Shown here one piece after another: positions 1 through 7,998 of a DNA stretch of 64,000 nucleotides (the first letter of the stretch is position 1; every line of letters begins with the position of its first letter). Made by a program: the position numbers and the translations under genes. Origin of the DNA: Acidobacteriaceae bacterium. Its GTDB lineage: Bacteria; Acidobacteriota; Terriglobia; Terriglobales; Acidobacteriaceae. Under the pieces are notes generated by a model. That model made no database searches, was not told the DNA's origin, and worked only from the letters and a program-made list of their open reading frames with translations. The DNA lies in assembly GCA_030037545.1 (NCBI GenBank), contig JASHRF010000068.1, positions 16,874-80,873 of the forward strand, given 5' to 3'.

Positions 1-1
1 G

Positions 2-1030
2 GTTACCATCTTGCTCGACCGGGTGCGCGAGGTGACGCGCATCGAGCAGCAGGCAGAAAAATTGTCGGCACTGGGCAAGCTGGCCGGTAATCTGGCCCAC
101 GAGCTCAACAATCCGGCTTCGGCAGCGCAGCGCGCGGCGGCGAGCCTGGTTTCCGCGCTTAAAGAAAATCGCAGAAATCGCTTCAGGCTCGTGAATCTGT
201 GCCTGAATGAAGAACAGATTCATGCCGTCGAGGAGTGGGAGGAGAAAGTGCTCAGCCGGCGCCCAACTTTGGAGCCGCAGCATCCGAACGCGGCTGTGTT
301 GCTTGCGGCCGAAGATGCGATTCGCAAGTGGGCGAAGGAGTTGAACTGCGACGGCGTTGAGGGGATTGCGCCGCCGCTGGCCGAGCAGGGCGTGACCACC
401 GCCGATCTCGATGAGCTGCGTGGAATTCTCGGACCCAATGGAACGCCGGTCGCGCTCGAATTTTTCGCGCGCTACCTGCGCTCCTCGCGCGCGGTCGATG
501 CCGTGGTTCACTCCACGGACCGCATTTTCGACCTTATTGAAGCCGTGAAAAGCTACTCCAACATGGACCGCGCGCCGATTCTGGACGTGGATGTGCCGGC
601 CGGACTCGACGCAACCGTGCAGATGTTCGGATCGCGCATGAACCGCGTGGAAGTGGAACGCGACTACGAGCCGGGGCTGCCGCGCATCAGCGCCTACGGC
701 GGCGAGCTGAACCAGGTGTGGACGGCGCTGATTGAAAACGCGCTCGACGCCATGGGCAACCAGGGGCGCATGAGGCTGGGTTGCCGGCGCGAGGCCGAAA
801 TGCTGCTGGTGGAGATTTGGGATTGCGGGCCGGGCATTCCGCCGGAGATCCAGGAGCGCATCTTCGAGCCGTTCTTCAGCACCAAGCCGCCGGGGCGCGG
901 CCTGGGCCTGGGCCTCGACCAGGCGATGCGCATTGTGCGCAAGCACCGCGGGCATATCGGCGTGGAGTCGCAGCCGGGGTCTACGTGCTTCCGCGTGCGC
1001 CTGCCGCTGGATCAGTTGCAGGCGTACTAA
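2..1030 (+). CDS. Sensor histidine kinase, C-terminal part (5' end outside window)
   Basis: The transmitter part of a two-component histidine kinase. It would autophosphorylate on His and pass phosphate to a response regulator that is not in view. The HisKA H-box (LAGNLAHELNNP) has its His about 30 codons from the left end. A GHKL ATPase follows with an N-box (ENALDAMGN, near base 735), a G1/F region (DCGPGIPP then FEPFFSTK, near 820-885) and a G2 box (GRGLGLGL, near 900). The frame is open to base 2 with no stop, and the first possible start is a TTG at 11 without a convincing ribosome site, so the sensory N-terminus almost certainly lies upstream of the window. The stop overlaps the stop of the convergent CcdC-like gene by 4 bp. 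What it senses cannot be said. Confidence 0.9.
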   Translation, partial: VTILLDRVREVTRIEQQAEKLSALGKLAGNLAHELNNPASAAQRAAASLVSALKENRRNRFRLVNLCLNEEQIHAVEEWEEKVLSRRPTLEPQHPNAAVLLAAEDAIRKWAKELNCDGVEGIAPPLAEQGVTTADLDELRGILGPNGTPVALEFFARYLRSSRAVDAVVHSTDRIFDLIEAVKSYSNMDRAPILDVDVPAGLDATVQMFGSRMNRVEVERDYEPGLPRISAYGGELNQVWTALIENALDAMGNQGRMRLGCRREAEMLLVEIWDCGPGIPPEIQERIFEPFFSTKPPGRGLGLGLDQAMRIVRKHRGHIGVESQPGSTCFRVRLPLDQLQAY

Positions 1031-1524
1031 TCGCGGCTGAGAAGCGCGGGTGCGTAGTCTTCGCGTTGTTGCGCGAGCGCGCGGAATTTCAGGAACATGC
1101 TCATACGCCAGCGCAGAATCATGCCGAAGGCGAGCACGAAGAAGAGCGCGCCGGTCTGCTCCATGGTGAGCAGGGAGTCGAAATAGCCGCGCGCCAGGTA
1201 GCGGATGGCGGCCAGCACGATAACCACGCTGAAGAATGCGCCGGATCGCCTCATCATGACGACGTCGCCGGTGCGCTCGAGCGAAGAAGTGAGCAGGAGC
1301 GGGTAGGCAAGTACAACTGCGCCGATGAAAAACGCCGCCAGGCCCCAAGTGAGCGGCACGCGGAACTTCGGCACCGCGAACATGATGAAGCCGGTGGCCA
1401 TGCCCAGCGGCGGGAGCAGAATCTTTTTTGCCGTAACGGCGGTGCGGCCCTCGCGCGCGCGCCAGACAAGCACGCCCGCCAAGCCGGCCAGCGAGGCGAC
1501 AGAATAACCCAGCGGGATGTGCAT
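1027..1524 (-). CDS. CcdC-family (DUF1453) integral membrane protein
   Basis: A protein of 165 residues with about four or five hydrophobic segments. It matches the CcdC/DUF1453 family by the conserved core KKILLPPLGMATGFIMF, then KFRVPLTW, AYPLLLTSSLE and the tail ALFFVLAFGMILRWRMSMF. Bacillus CcdC is linked to cytochrome c biogenesis but its biochemical role is unclear. I chose the ATG at 1524 because GGAGG lies 8 bp upstream; an in-frame ATG at 1539 would add five residues but places that GGAGG inside the gene. It is convergent with the histidine kinase and 132 bp downstream of paaJ on the same strand, so read-through from the paa operon is possible but not required. Confidence 0.8.
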   Translation of the reverse strand: MHIPLGYSVASLAGLAGVLVWRAREGRTAVTAKKILLPPLGMATGFIMFAVPKFRVPLTWGLAAFFIGAVVLAYPLLLTSSLERTGDVVMMRRSGAFFSVVIVLAAIRYLARGYFDSLLTMEQTGALFFVLAFGMILRWRMSMFLKFRALAQQREDYAPALLSRD

Positions 1525-1655
1525 CGTTTGAGCCTCCATGGGGGCTGCAAGACCGTGGTTCCGGGACGGATCGATCTACAGAAGAAGCCTCACTCACAAG
1601 GATACGGCAAGGTCAGGGCCGGCGTACAGGGGGTGGCGTGAGTGCATGGGGCTGG

Positions 1656-2855
1656 TCACGCGCGCTCCATGGCCAGCGCGATGCCCTGGCCGACGCCGAT
1701 ACACATGGTGGCCAGGGCGCGCCGGCCGCCGAAGCGCTCTAACTGATGGGCCGCGGTGAGCGCCAGGCGCGCGCCGCTCATGCCCAGCGGATGTCCGAGC
1801 GCGATGGCGCCGCCGGTTAAGTTCACGTGGCCGGCGTCCTCTGGCAATCCCAGCTGGCGCAGGCAGGCGAGTGCCTGGCTGGCGAAGGCTTCGTTCAACT
1901 CGATGCGGTCGAAGTCATCGAGCGAAAGGTTGAGGCGGGCGAGCAGCTTGCGCGTGGCAGGCACGGGACCTATGCCCATGATGCGCGGCGGCACGCCGGC
2001 CGTGGCCAGGCCGAGGATGCGCGCGCGGGGCCGAAGGCTGTGCTTCGCGACGGCTTCTTCCGATGCGAGAATCATGGCGGCGGCGCCGTCGTTAATGCCG
2101 GATGCGTTGCCGGCCGTGACGGTGCCCGAGGGATGAAGCGGCTTGAGCTTTACCAGAGCTTCGAGCGTGGTATCGGGGCGTGGGTGCTCGTCGCGGGTGA
2201 CAGATGCAGTGCCGGCGCGGGTGAAAACTTCGACGGGCACAATCTCTTCGGCGAAATAGCCGTCCGCAGCGGCTTTTGCGGCGCGCATCTGGCTGCGGTA
2301 GGCGAAGGCGTCCTGCGCGGCGCGCTCGACGGAAAAATGTTTGGCCACGTTGTCGCCGGTCTCGGGCATGGAGTCGACCCCGTATCGTTGGCGCATGAGC
2401 GGATTCACGAAACGCCAGCCGATGGTGGTGTCGAAGATTTCCGCTCCGCGCTGGAACGGCGCTTCCGATTTGGCGATTACGAAAGGCGCGCGAGACATGG
2501 ACTCTACGCCGCCGGCGATGGCGAATTCAATTTCGCCGGTGGCGATGGCGCGCGCAGCGGCTGCGACAGCTTCGAGACCAGAGCCGCACAGCCGGTTGAC
2601 AGTAACGCCGGGAATGGAATCGGGAAGGCCGGCAAGAAGCAGCGCCATGCGCGCCACGTTGCGGCAATCTTCACCGGCCTGGTTGGCGCAGCCGAGGATT
2701 ACGTCCTCGAGTTGCGTCCAATCGGCGTTTGGATTGCGCTCCATGAGCGCGCGGATAGGCACGGCAGCCAGGTCGTCAGCGCGCACGCTCGATAGCGCGC
2801 CGCCGTACCGGCCGATGGGCGTGCGCACGGCATCGCACAGAAACACGGGCCTCAT
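1656..2855 (-). CDS. paaJ: 3-oxoadipyl-CoA / 3-oxo-5,6-dehydrosuberyl-CoA thiolase
   Basis: Thiolytic cleavage in the last steps of phenylacetate catabolism, yielding acetyl-CoA and succinyl-CoA. The protein (399 aa) has the thiolase nucleophile Cys90 in NRLCGSG, the His of [10 protein letters not shown] near 355 and the second Cys in MCIGVGQG near 385. Signature stretches such as [39 protein letters not shown] and [14 protein letters not shown] are those of PaaJ/PcaF rather than of biosynthetic acetyl-CoA thiolases. The ATG at 2855 matches the family N-terminus; an in-frame TTG at 2888 overlaps the stop of the upstream E1 gene and would add 11 residues. It is the last recognisable gene of the paa operon. 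Confidence 0.96.
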   Translation of the reverse strand: MRPVFLCDAVRTPIGRYGGALSSVRADDLAAVPIRALMERNPNADWTQLEDVILGCANQAGEDCRNVARMALLLAGLPDSIPGVTVNRLCGSGLEAVAAAARAIATGEIEFAIAGGVESMSRAPFVIAKSEAPFQRGAEIFDTTIGWRFVNPLMRQRYGVDSMPETGDNVAKHFSVERAAQDAFAYRSQMRAAKAAADGYFAEEIVPVEVFTRAGTASVTRDEHPRPDTTLEALVKLKPLHPSGTVTAGNASGINDGAAAMILASEEAVAKHSLRPRARILGLATAGVPPRIMGIGPVPATRKLLARLNLSLDDFDRIELNEAFASQALACLRQLGLPEDAGHVNLTGGAIALGHPLGMSGARLALTAAHQLERFGGRRALATMCIGVGQGIALAMERA

Positions 2856-2884
2856 TCCGCGGTCTTCGTTCAACCGTCCCTCCC

Positions 2885-4957
2885 TCAAAACGCGATCGTG
2901 GATTTCATTTGTTCCGCGATTCCTTCCACTCCCGGCAAAACCGATTCCATGAGCGCGACGTTGTAAGGGAGCGGAATATCGGGCACGGCCATGCGCTCCA
3001 CGGGCGCATCCAGCGATAGGAATGCTTCGCGCGCAACCACGGATGCGATCTCCGCGCCGAAACCGGCGGTCAAGGTGTCTTCGTGAACGATCAGACAGCG
3101 GCAGGTTCGCTGCACCGATGCAAGAATGGTCTCGCGATCCCAGGGCACGATGGTGCGCAGATCGATCACTTCGACGGATGCGCCGGTGAGCGCGGCGGCG
3201 CGCAAGCAGCGCTCCACCATTGCGCCCCAGGTCACCACCGTCAGGTCGGAGCCGATCTGAACAATCTTCGCCACTCCCAGCGGAAGCACAAAGGCATCAC
3301 CCGGATACGGGCGTCGCGCCCACGAAGAATCGAGCAGCATCCGATGCTCAAAGAAGATGCTGGGGTTTGCGCTGCGCATGGCGGCGCGCAGAAGGCCGGT
3401 CGCATCTTCGGCGTTGGAGGGATAGAGGGCCTGCCATCCAACGGCGTGCGCGAACGTGACTTCGCTCGAGACGCTGTGCCATGGGTCGCCGCATTTGGAG
3501 CTGAAGCCGCCAGGCATGCGCACCACGATGGGCGCGGAGAAGCGATTGGCGGTGCGCCAGCGCAGGGTGCCGCAGTCGCCTAATTGCTCCATCGCGGGTT
3601 CGGCGTATTTGCGGAACTGGATTTCTGCAACCGGACGAAGGCCGGCCAGCGCCATGCCCACGGCGTTGCCAACGATGCCTTCTTCAGAGAGGCTGGTGTC
3701 GAAGACGCGATCGGAACCAAACACGGATTGCAATCCCATGGTGGCCGTGTGGACGCCGCCTTTGGCGCCCACATCCTCTCCGAAGATCAACAATTTGGGA
3801 TTGATCCTGAGCTCGTACTCGAGGGTGCGGCGGATGGCAGCGATCATGTTGGAGCGCGTGGGCTCGGGTTGCGGACGCGTCGAGTGCTCGGGGAGTGGTT
3901 CATCTTGCGCGAAGACATGACGCAGCGCGTGCTCGCGCGTGGGCTCAGGCTCCGCGGCTACGGAGGCTTCAGCGTAGGCACGGCTCACTGCTTCGGCGGC
4001 TTCTTGCTCAAGCGCCGTCCACTGCTCGCCGGAGAACGTTGTGGGTACGAGGTAGTTGCGCAAGTGGGTGAGCGGATCTTTGGCGCGCTCTTCGGCAACC
4101 AGTTCGGCGGGCTTGTATGCCTGCGTATCCTGGCCAGAATGGCCGCTCAGGCGGGGCAAGGTGAGACGCAGAAGCACCGGGCCGTTGCCGGCGCGAACCT
4201 GGGACACGGCCGCGTCGATTGCCTGCGCGGTTGCGGCGATTTGCGTGGCATCGACTTCCGCAATGCGAAGATCACGAAAGGAACCAAGATTCCGCGCGAT
4301 ATTGCCGCCGGGAGTTTGAATCGTGGAGGGCGTCGACAATCCGTAGCCGTTGTCTTCAATGACGAACAGCATGGGGAGGCTGCGCGTGGCAGCAATGTTG
4401 AGCGCTGCCCAAAAACCGTTGGTGGCCACCGAGCCATCGCCGCCCAGAACCACGGCGATGGAGCCGCGATAGCGAACATCCTTGAGCGTTTCGCATGAGT
4501 AGCGAATGGCATGTGCCCAGCCGGCCGCGGGAGTATACTGCGTGCCCACGCCGCCGGCCATAGGCAATACCGTTGGCCCCGAAGTTCGGGGAAGATTGAA
4601 GACCACACCGATGTCGCGGCCGTCGCTGATGCCGCCGCTCTTCGCCATGCCGCTCTTGAGGGCGTCCGTGGCGCTGAGACCGAGCGTGAGCAGCAGCGGA
4701 CGCGAGCGGTAATAGCCGCTGACCGCGTCATGTCTGCCGGTGAGCAAGAGGCCGAGCAGGATCTGGCCAAGCTCATGGCCGCGCGCTGAGAACTGGTAGT
4801 TGATTTGTTTGGCAGGCAGGAGTCTTTTCTCTTCCAATTCGTCGAGCGCACGCGAGAGAAGAAATGTTCTCACCACGCGTTGCCAATCGACGCGCATCTC
4901 CTGGCGCGCTGCAGCGGGCGCCTGGGAGAGGGTTGCGGAAAGTGCGGACCTGCTCAT
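2885..4957 (-). CDS. Fused alpha/beta 2-oxoacid dehydrogenase E1 component
   Basis: A 690-residue thiamine-diphosphate enzyme carrying the E1-alpha and E1-beta subunits of a branched-chain-type 2-oxoacid dehydrogenase in one chain. The alpha half (about 20-340) has the ThDP/Mg motif GDGSVATNGFW to EDNGYG (residues 173-206) and FSARGHELGQ. The beta half (about 365-690) begins RSNMIAAIRRTLEYEL, with FGEDVGAKGGVH and LSEEGIVGNAVGMAL. Such enzymes decarboxylate a 2-oxoacid and hand the acyl group to a lipoyl E2; no E2 or E3 gene is in the window. It starts 22 bp after paaY and lies between paaY and paaJ, so it should be co-transcribed with the phenylacetate genes. Phenylpyruvate as substrate is inference from position. 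Confidence 0.92.
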   Translation of the reverse strand: MSRSALSATLSQAPAAARQEMRVDWQRVVRTFLLSRALDELEEKRLLPAKQINYQFSARGHELGQILLGLLLTGRHDAVSGYYRSRPLLLTLGLSATDALKSGMAKSGGISDGRDIGVVFNLPRTSGPTVLPMAGGVGTQYTPAAGWAHAIRYSCETLKDVRYRGSIAVVLGGDGSVATNGFWAALNIAATRSLPMLFVIEDNGYGLSTPSTIQTPGGNIARNLGSFRDLRIAEVDATQIAATAQAIDAAVSQVRAGNGPVLLRLTLPRLSGHSGQDTQAYKPAELVAEERAKDPLTHLRNYLVPTTFSGEQWTALEQEAAEAVSRAYAEASVAAEPEPTREHALRHVFAQDEPLPEHSTRPQPEPTRSNMIAAIRRTLEYELRINPKLLIFGEDVGAKGGVHTATMGLQSVFGSDRVFDTSLSEEGIVGNAVGMALAGLRPVAEIQFRKYAEPAMEQLGDCGTLRWRTANRFSAPIVVRMPGGFSSKCGDPWHSVSSEVTFAHAVGWQALYPSNAEDATGLLRAAMRSANPSIFFEHRMLLDSSWARRPYPGDAFVLPLGVAKIVQIGSDLTVVTWGAMVERCLRAAALTGASVEVIDLRTIVPWDRETILASVQRTCRCLIVHEDTLTAGFGAEIASVVAREAFLSLDAPVERMAVPDIPLPYNVALMESVLPGVEGIAEQMKSTIAF

Positions 4958-4979
4958 GCTCCTGCTGTCACTCCTGCTC

Positions 4980-5609
4980 TTACTCTTGGATTTGTTCCCC
5001 GGATTGCCGCTTGATTTTGAAGAGCGGGTCGCAGCCCTGGATTGCGCTCAGTCTGCGCCGCGCCGGCTCCATGGTAGCGAGTGGAACCGCTGGCCGCAAC
5101 GTGATGCGGCTGCGCTGTGCGAGATCCTGGTATACGGCGGTCCCGGTCGTCTTCCATTCAATCTCCTGCGCGGTGAGATTGCGCACGACTTTGCCGGGAA
5201 TTCCGGCCACCAGCGAGCGCGGCGGAATCTGCGCATTCGCCTTTACAAAAGCCAGCGCGGCAACGATAGACTCCTCGCCAATGACCGCGTTGTCCATAAT
5301 GACGGCGTTCATGCCGACCATGGCGTTGCGCCCGATCCTGCAACTGTGCAAGACCGCGCCATGGCCGACGTGGCCATCCACTTCGACGATGGTGTCGCAG
5401 TCGGGGAACGAGTGCGCGACGCATGTGTCCTGCAGATTGCTTCCTTCCTCCAGGACGATGCGGCCGAAGTCGCCGCGCAGGACGGCATGGGGGCCAACAT
5501 AGCAACGCGGTCCGACAATCACATCGCCGATCAGCACTGCCGTGGGATGCACGAATGCGCTGCCATCGACCACCGGGATCAAGCCTTCGAATTCGTAGAT
5601 GCCGTTCAC
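4980..5609 (-). CDS. paaY: PaaY-type gamma-carbonic-anhydrase-fold thioesterase
   Basis: A left-handed beta-helix protein of 209 residues built on hexapeptide repeats. The match to PaaY is strong: FVHPTAVLIGDVIVGP, ALRGDFGRI-like (VLRGDFGRI), NLQDTCVAHSFP and VGMNAVIMDNAVIGEESIV. Histidines in CVAHSF and HVGHGAVLHSC are in the positions of gamma-class metal ligands. PaaY is known as a thioesterase that removes inhibitory CoA thioesters formed when the phenylacetate pathway is blocked, which fits its place in this operon. The start ATG at 5609 is 3 bp from the paaH stop, indicating tight coupling. The C-terminus is slightly longer than in enterobacterial PaaY. Confidence 0.93.
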   Translation of the reverse strand: MNGIYEFEGLIPVVDGSAFVHPTAVLIGDVIVGPRCYVGPHAVLRGDFGRIVLEEGSNLQDTCVAHSFPDCDTIVEVDGHVGHGAVLHSCRIGRNAMVGMNAVIMDNAVIGEESIVAALAFVKANAQIPPRSLVAGIPGKVVRNLTAQEIEWKTTGTAVYQDLAQRSRITLRPAVPLATMEPARRRLSAIQGCDPLFKIKRQSGEQIQE

Positions 5610-5612
5610 GCG

Positions 5613-7223
5613 CTATCCTCTCACTGTTTCGTATGTTGCATTGCGTTCGGCCGGCGCCGCGCGCGGCGTTTCGCGCCCTGTGAAATTGGAATTGGTGAGC
5701 GCCTTGCGGCGCAGAAGCTGAGAGGCGTGATAGCGGCCTGCGCCGTACGCTGCGGCAAGGTGATCGAGAGCTTGCACAACGGCGCCGATTCCGATTTCGT
5801 CGGCCCAGGCGAGCGGGCCGCGTGGATAATTCACGCCCCTGCGCATGGCCAGATCAAGATCGGCGACGCTGCACACGCCTTCACTTATCGCGTCGGCGGC
5901 TATGTTGGCCAGCATCGCCACGGTCCGCAAAACAATCATTCCGGGCAGATCGTCAATCACGGAAACCGCGTAGCCTGCGGCTTGCAGGAGGCCGATTGCG
6001 CCATGAAGCGCATCCGGATGGGCCTGATCGGCGGCTGCGACGGCGGCGCGCGTTGCCGTGCTGTCGTCGCAGGCAAGGTCCATAAGAATGGTGTTGCGCA
6101 TTCCTGCCGCGGCGGCGCGCGCGGTCGCTGCACGGCCGTCGGTGCGATAGAGCGCGCCGTCATTCCAGCCGGCAACGCGGCCATCGGCGTGGGCAGTCGC
6201 GCGCTCGAACCTGGCGCCGGATGCCGAAAGCCGCACCGCGAGCGCGTGGGCCAGCGGTGTGTCGCCGTAAATCTGAATGCGCGAAGGCGCAAGATGCAGT
6301 GGAGCAGTGGACGGCGTGGCAATGGGCTTACCGGCTTGGTACGCGTAGAATCCGCGGCCCGACTTGCGGCCTAGGTGGCCGGCCTGTACCAGCTCGAGTT
6401 GAAGCGTGGACGGGCGAAAGCGAGGATCGCCGTAGAAGGCATCGAAAACAGAGCGCGTAACGGCGTGGTTCACGTCGTTGCCGATCAGGTCCATAAGCTC
6501 GAACGGCCCCATGCGGAAGCCGCCGCACTCCTGCATGACGGCATCGACGGTGGCGCAGTCGGCGCCGCGCTCCTCAAGCACGCGCAGCGCCTCGGCATAA
6601 AACGGCCGCGCCACACGGTTGACAATGAAGCCGGGCGTGGAGCGCGCGATCACCGGGGTTTTCCCCCAGCGCTGCGCGAGTTCATGAAGTTTTTTGACGA
6701 TTTCCGGTGCGGTCGCCGCGCCCTGGACGACCTCTACCAAAGGCATCTCCGGCGCGGGGTTGAAAAAATGCATGCCCGCGAGGCGCTGCGGATGTTCGAG
6801 CGCCGCGGCGATGGCGGTAATGGATAGTGACGAGGTGTTGGTGGCGAAGAGAGTTGTGGGGCCGGCAATCCTCTCCATTGCGCGGAACAACGCACGCTTG
6901 GCTTCAAGATCCTCGACGATAGCTTCGATGATGAGACCGCAATCGGCCAGCTCATCGATCGAATTGGCCACGGTGAGCCGTTGCGCCGCGGCCATTGCTC
7001 GGTTAGCGGCGATCTTCTGTTTTTGTGCGAGCTCGCGGAGCGCCGCGGCAATGCGGCCGATGGCGGCCGTGGCGGCGCCGGGTTGGGCATCGTATATGTG
7101 GACAGGATGGCACGCAAGCGCGGCGACTTGCGCGATCCCGGCGCCCATCACGCCTGCGCCCACGATGCCGACCGCGAAGGCGGCGCCATTGGATGCGGAT
7201 TCGACTTGAGGGTCAGCGGCCAT
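5613..7223 (-). CDS. paaH: 3-hydroxyacyl-CoA dehydrogenase PaaH (two-domain)
   Basis: NAD-dependent oxidation of 3-hydroxyadipyl-CoA to 3-oxoadipyl-CoA. The protein (536 aa) has a Rossmann N-terminus with VGIVGAGVMGAGIAQ at about residues 18-32, the family stretch FATNTSSLSITAIA, MHFFNPAPEMPLVEVV, and two 3HCDH C-terminal domains (RMGPFELMDLIGNDVN near 265; a second, more diverged, with RRGVNYPRGPLAWADEIG near 490). I chose the ATG at 7223, which overlaps the end of paaG by 11 bp. The open frame continues up to 7304, but those 27 residues lie inside paaG and look non-native. It is about 60 residues longer than E. coli PaaH because of the alanine-rich second half. Confidence 0.94.
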   Translation of the reverse strand: MAADPQVESASNGAAFAVGIVGAGVMGAGIAQVAALACHPVHIYDAQPGAATAAIGRIAAALRELAQKQKIAANRAMAAAQRLTVANSIDELADCGLIIEAIVEDLEAKRALFRAMERIAGPTTLFATNTSSLSITAIAAALEHPQRLAGMHFFNPAPEMPLVEVVQGAATAPEIVKKLHELAQRWGKTPVIARSTPGFIVNRVARPFYAEALRVLEERGADCATVDAVMQECGGFRMGPFELMDLIGNDVNHAVTRSVFDAFYGDPRFRPSTLQLELVQAGHLGRKSGRGFYAYQAGKPIATPSTAPLHLAPSRIQIYGDTPLAHALAVRLSASGARFERATAHADGRVAGWNDGALYRTDGRAATARAAAAGMRNTILMDLACDDSTATRAAVAAADQAHPDALHGAIGLLQAAGYAVSVIDDLPGMIVLRTVAMLANIAADAISEGVCSVADLDLAMRRGVNYPRGPLAWADEIGIGAVVQALDHLAAAYGAGRYHASQLLRRKALTNSNFTGRETPRAAPAERNATYETVRG

Positions 7224-7998
7224 GAAACTCCGCAGTGCGTTTGTTGAGAAAGGCATCAACACCTTCGTGAAAATCGCCCGTGTGGCCGAGCGCGCGCATG
7301 GCATCGCGCTCGACCATCAGTTGTTCTTCCAGGGTTGCAGATGCGCTCGTGTAAATGGCCTGCTTGGTGTGCGCCAGAGCGAGGGTTGGCGCATTGGCGA
7401 GCTCGGCGAGCAAAGCTTCCACTTCCATTTCAAATTGCTCATCGTCGAGGCACTTCCAGATCAGGCCCCACTCGGCAGCCTGCGCGGCTGAAAGTCTTGT
7501 TCCCAGCATGGCCATGCCCATGGCGCGCGCCGTGCCGAGGAGACGAGGAAGAAAATACGTTCCACCCGTATCGGGGAGCAAACCGATCTTGCAGAACGGC
7601 TCGAGAAAGCTGGCTGACTTTTTGGCGAGCACGAGATCGCAGGCCAGAGCGAGATTGGCGCCGGCGCCGGCAGCCACGCCGTTGACGGCGCAGACCACGG
7701 GAAGCGGGAGCGCGCGAAGTTTGCGCACCAGCGGCGCATAATACTTCTCGATAGCTTCGGCGAGGTCGATAGCGGAGCCGTTGGGAGCCAGGTCGGCAAG
7801 GTCCTGCCCGGCGCAAAATCCGCGGCCCGCGCCGGTGAGGAGCAGAACGCGCGCGCCCGATTCGCGGGTCACTTGCGCAAGGGCGTCACGAATCTCCTCG
7901 TGCATGGCGGCCGTGAGACTATTGAGCTTTTCAGGCCTGTTGAGCGTGAGACGCGCAATACCGCCGGTGGTGTCAAACTCGATGTGCCGGTAACTCAC
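7213..7998 (-). CDS. paaG: 2-(1,2-epoxy-1,2-dihydrophenyl)acetyl-CoA isomerase
   Basis: A crotonase-fold isomerase (261 aa) that converts the ring epoxide of phenylacetyl-CoA into the oxepin, the substrate of PaaZ. Visible features are the oxyanion-hole segments LTGAGRGFCAGQDLADL (about 55-71) and CAVNGVAAGAGANLALACDL (about 104-123), and the catalytic Asp of LLPDTGGTYFLPRLLG (about 142), all as in E. coli PaaG. The start ATG overlaps the paaZ stop by 4 bp (ATGA), a sign of translational coupling. Homology to general enoyl-CoA hydratases is close, but the motif set and the operon position make PaaG the best call over PaaF. No separate PaaF is seen in the cluster. Confidence 0.94.
   Translation of the reverse strand: MSYRHIEFDTTGGIARLTLNRPEKLNSLTAAMHEEIRDALAQVTRESGARVLLLTGAGRGFCAGQDLADLAPNGSAIDLAEAIEKYYAPLVRKLRALPLPVVCAVNGVAAGAGANLALACDLVLAKKSASFLEPFCKIGLLPDTGGTYFLPRLLGTARAMGMAMLGTRLSAAQAAEWGLIWKCLDDEQFEMEVEALLAELANAPTLALAHTKQAIYTSASATLEEQLMVERDAMRALGHTGDFHEGVDAFLNKRTAEFHGR

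Noticed and set aside
781..1641. A long plus-strand frame of 286 codons running from the kinase gene through the CcdC-like gene
   Set aside because: It is antisense to the CcdC-family gene and out of frame with the kinase; its Arg/His/Gln-rich composition is typical of GC-rich shadow frames.
4800..6374. A 524-codon plus-strand open frame opposite paaY and paaH
   Set aside because: It lies wholly antisense to two genes with clear homology, has no recognisable domain and has shadow-like composition.
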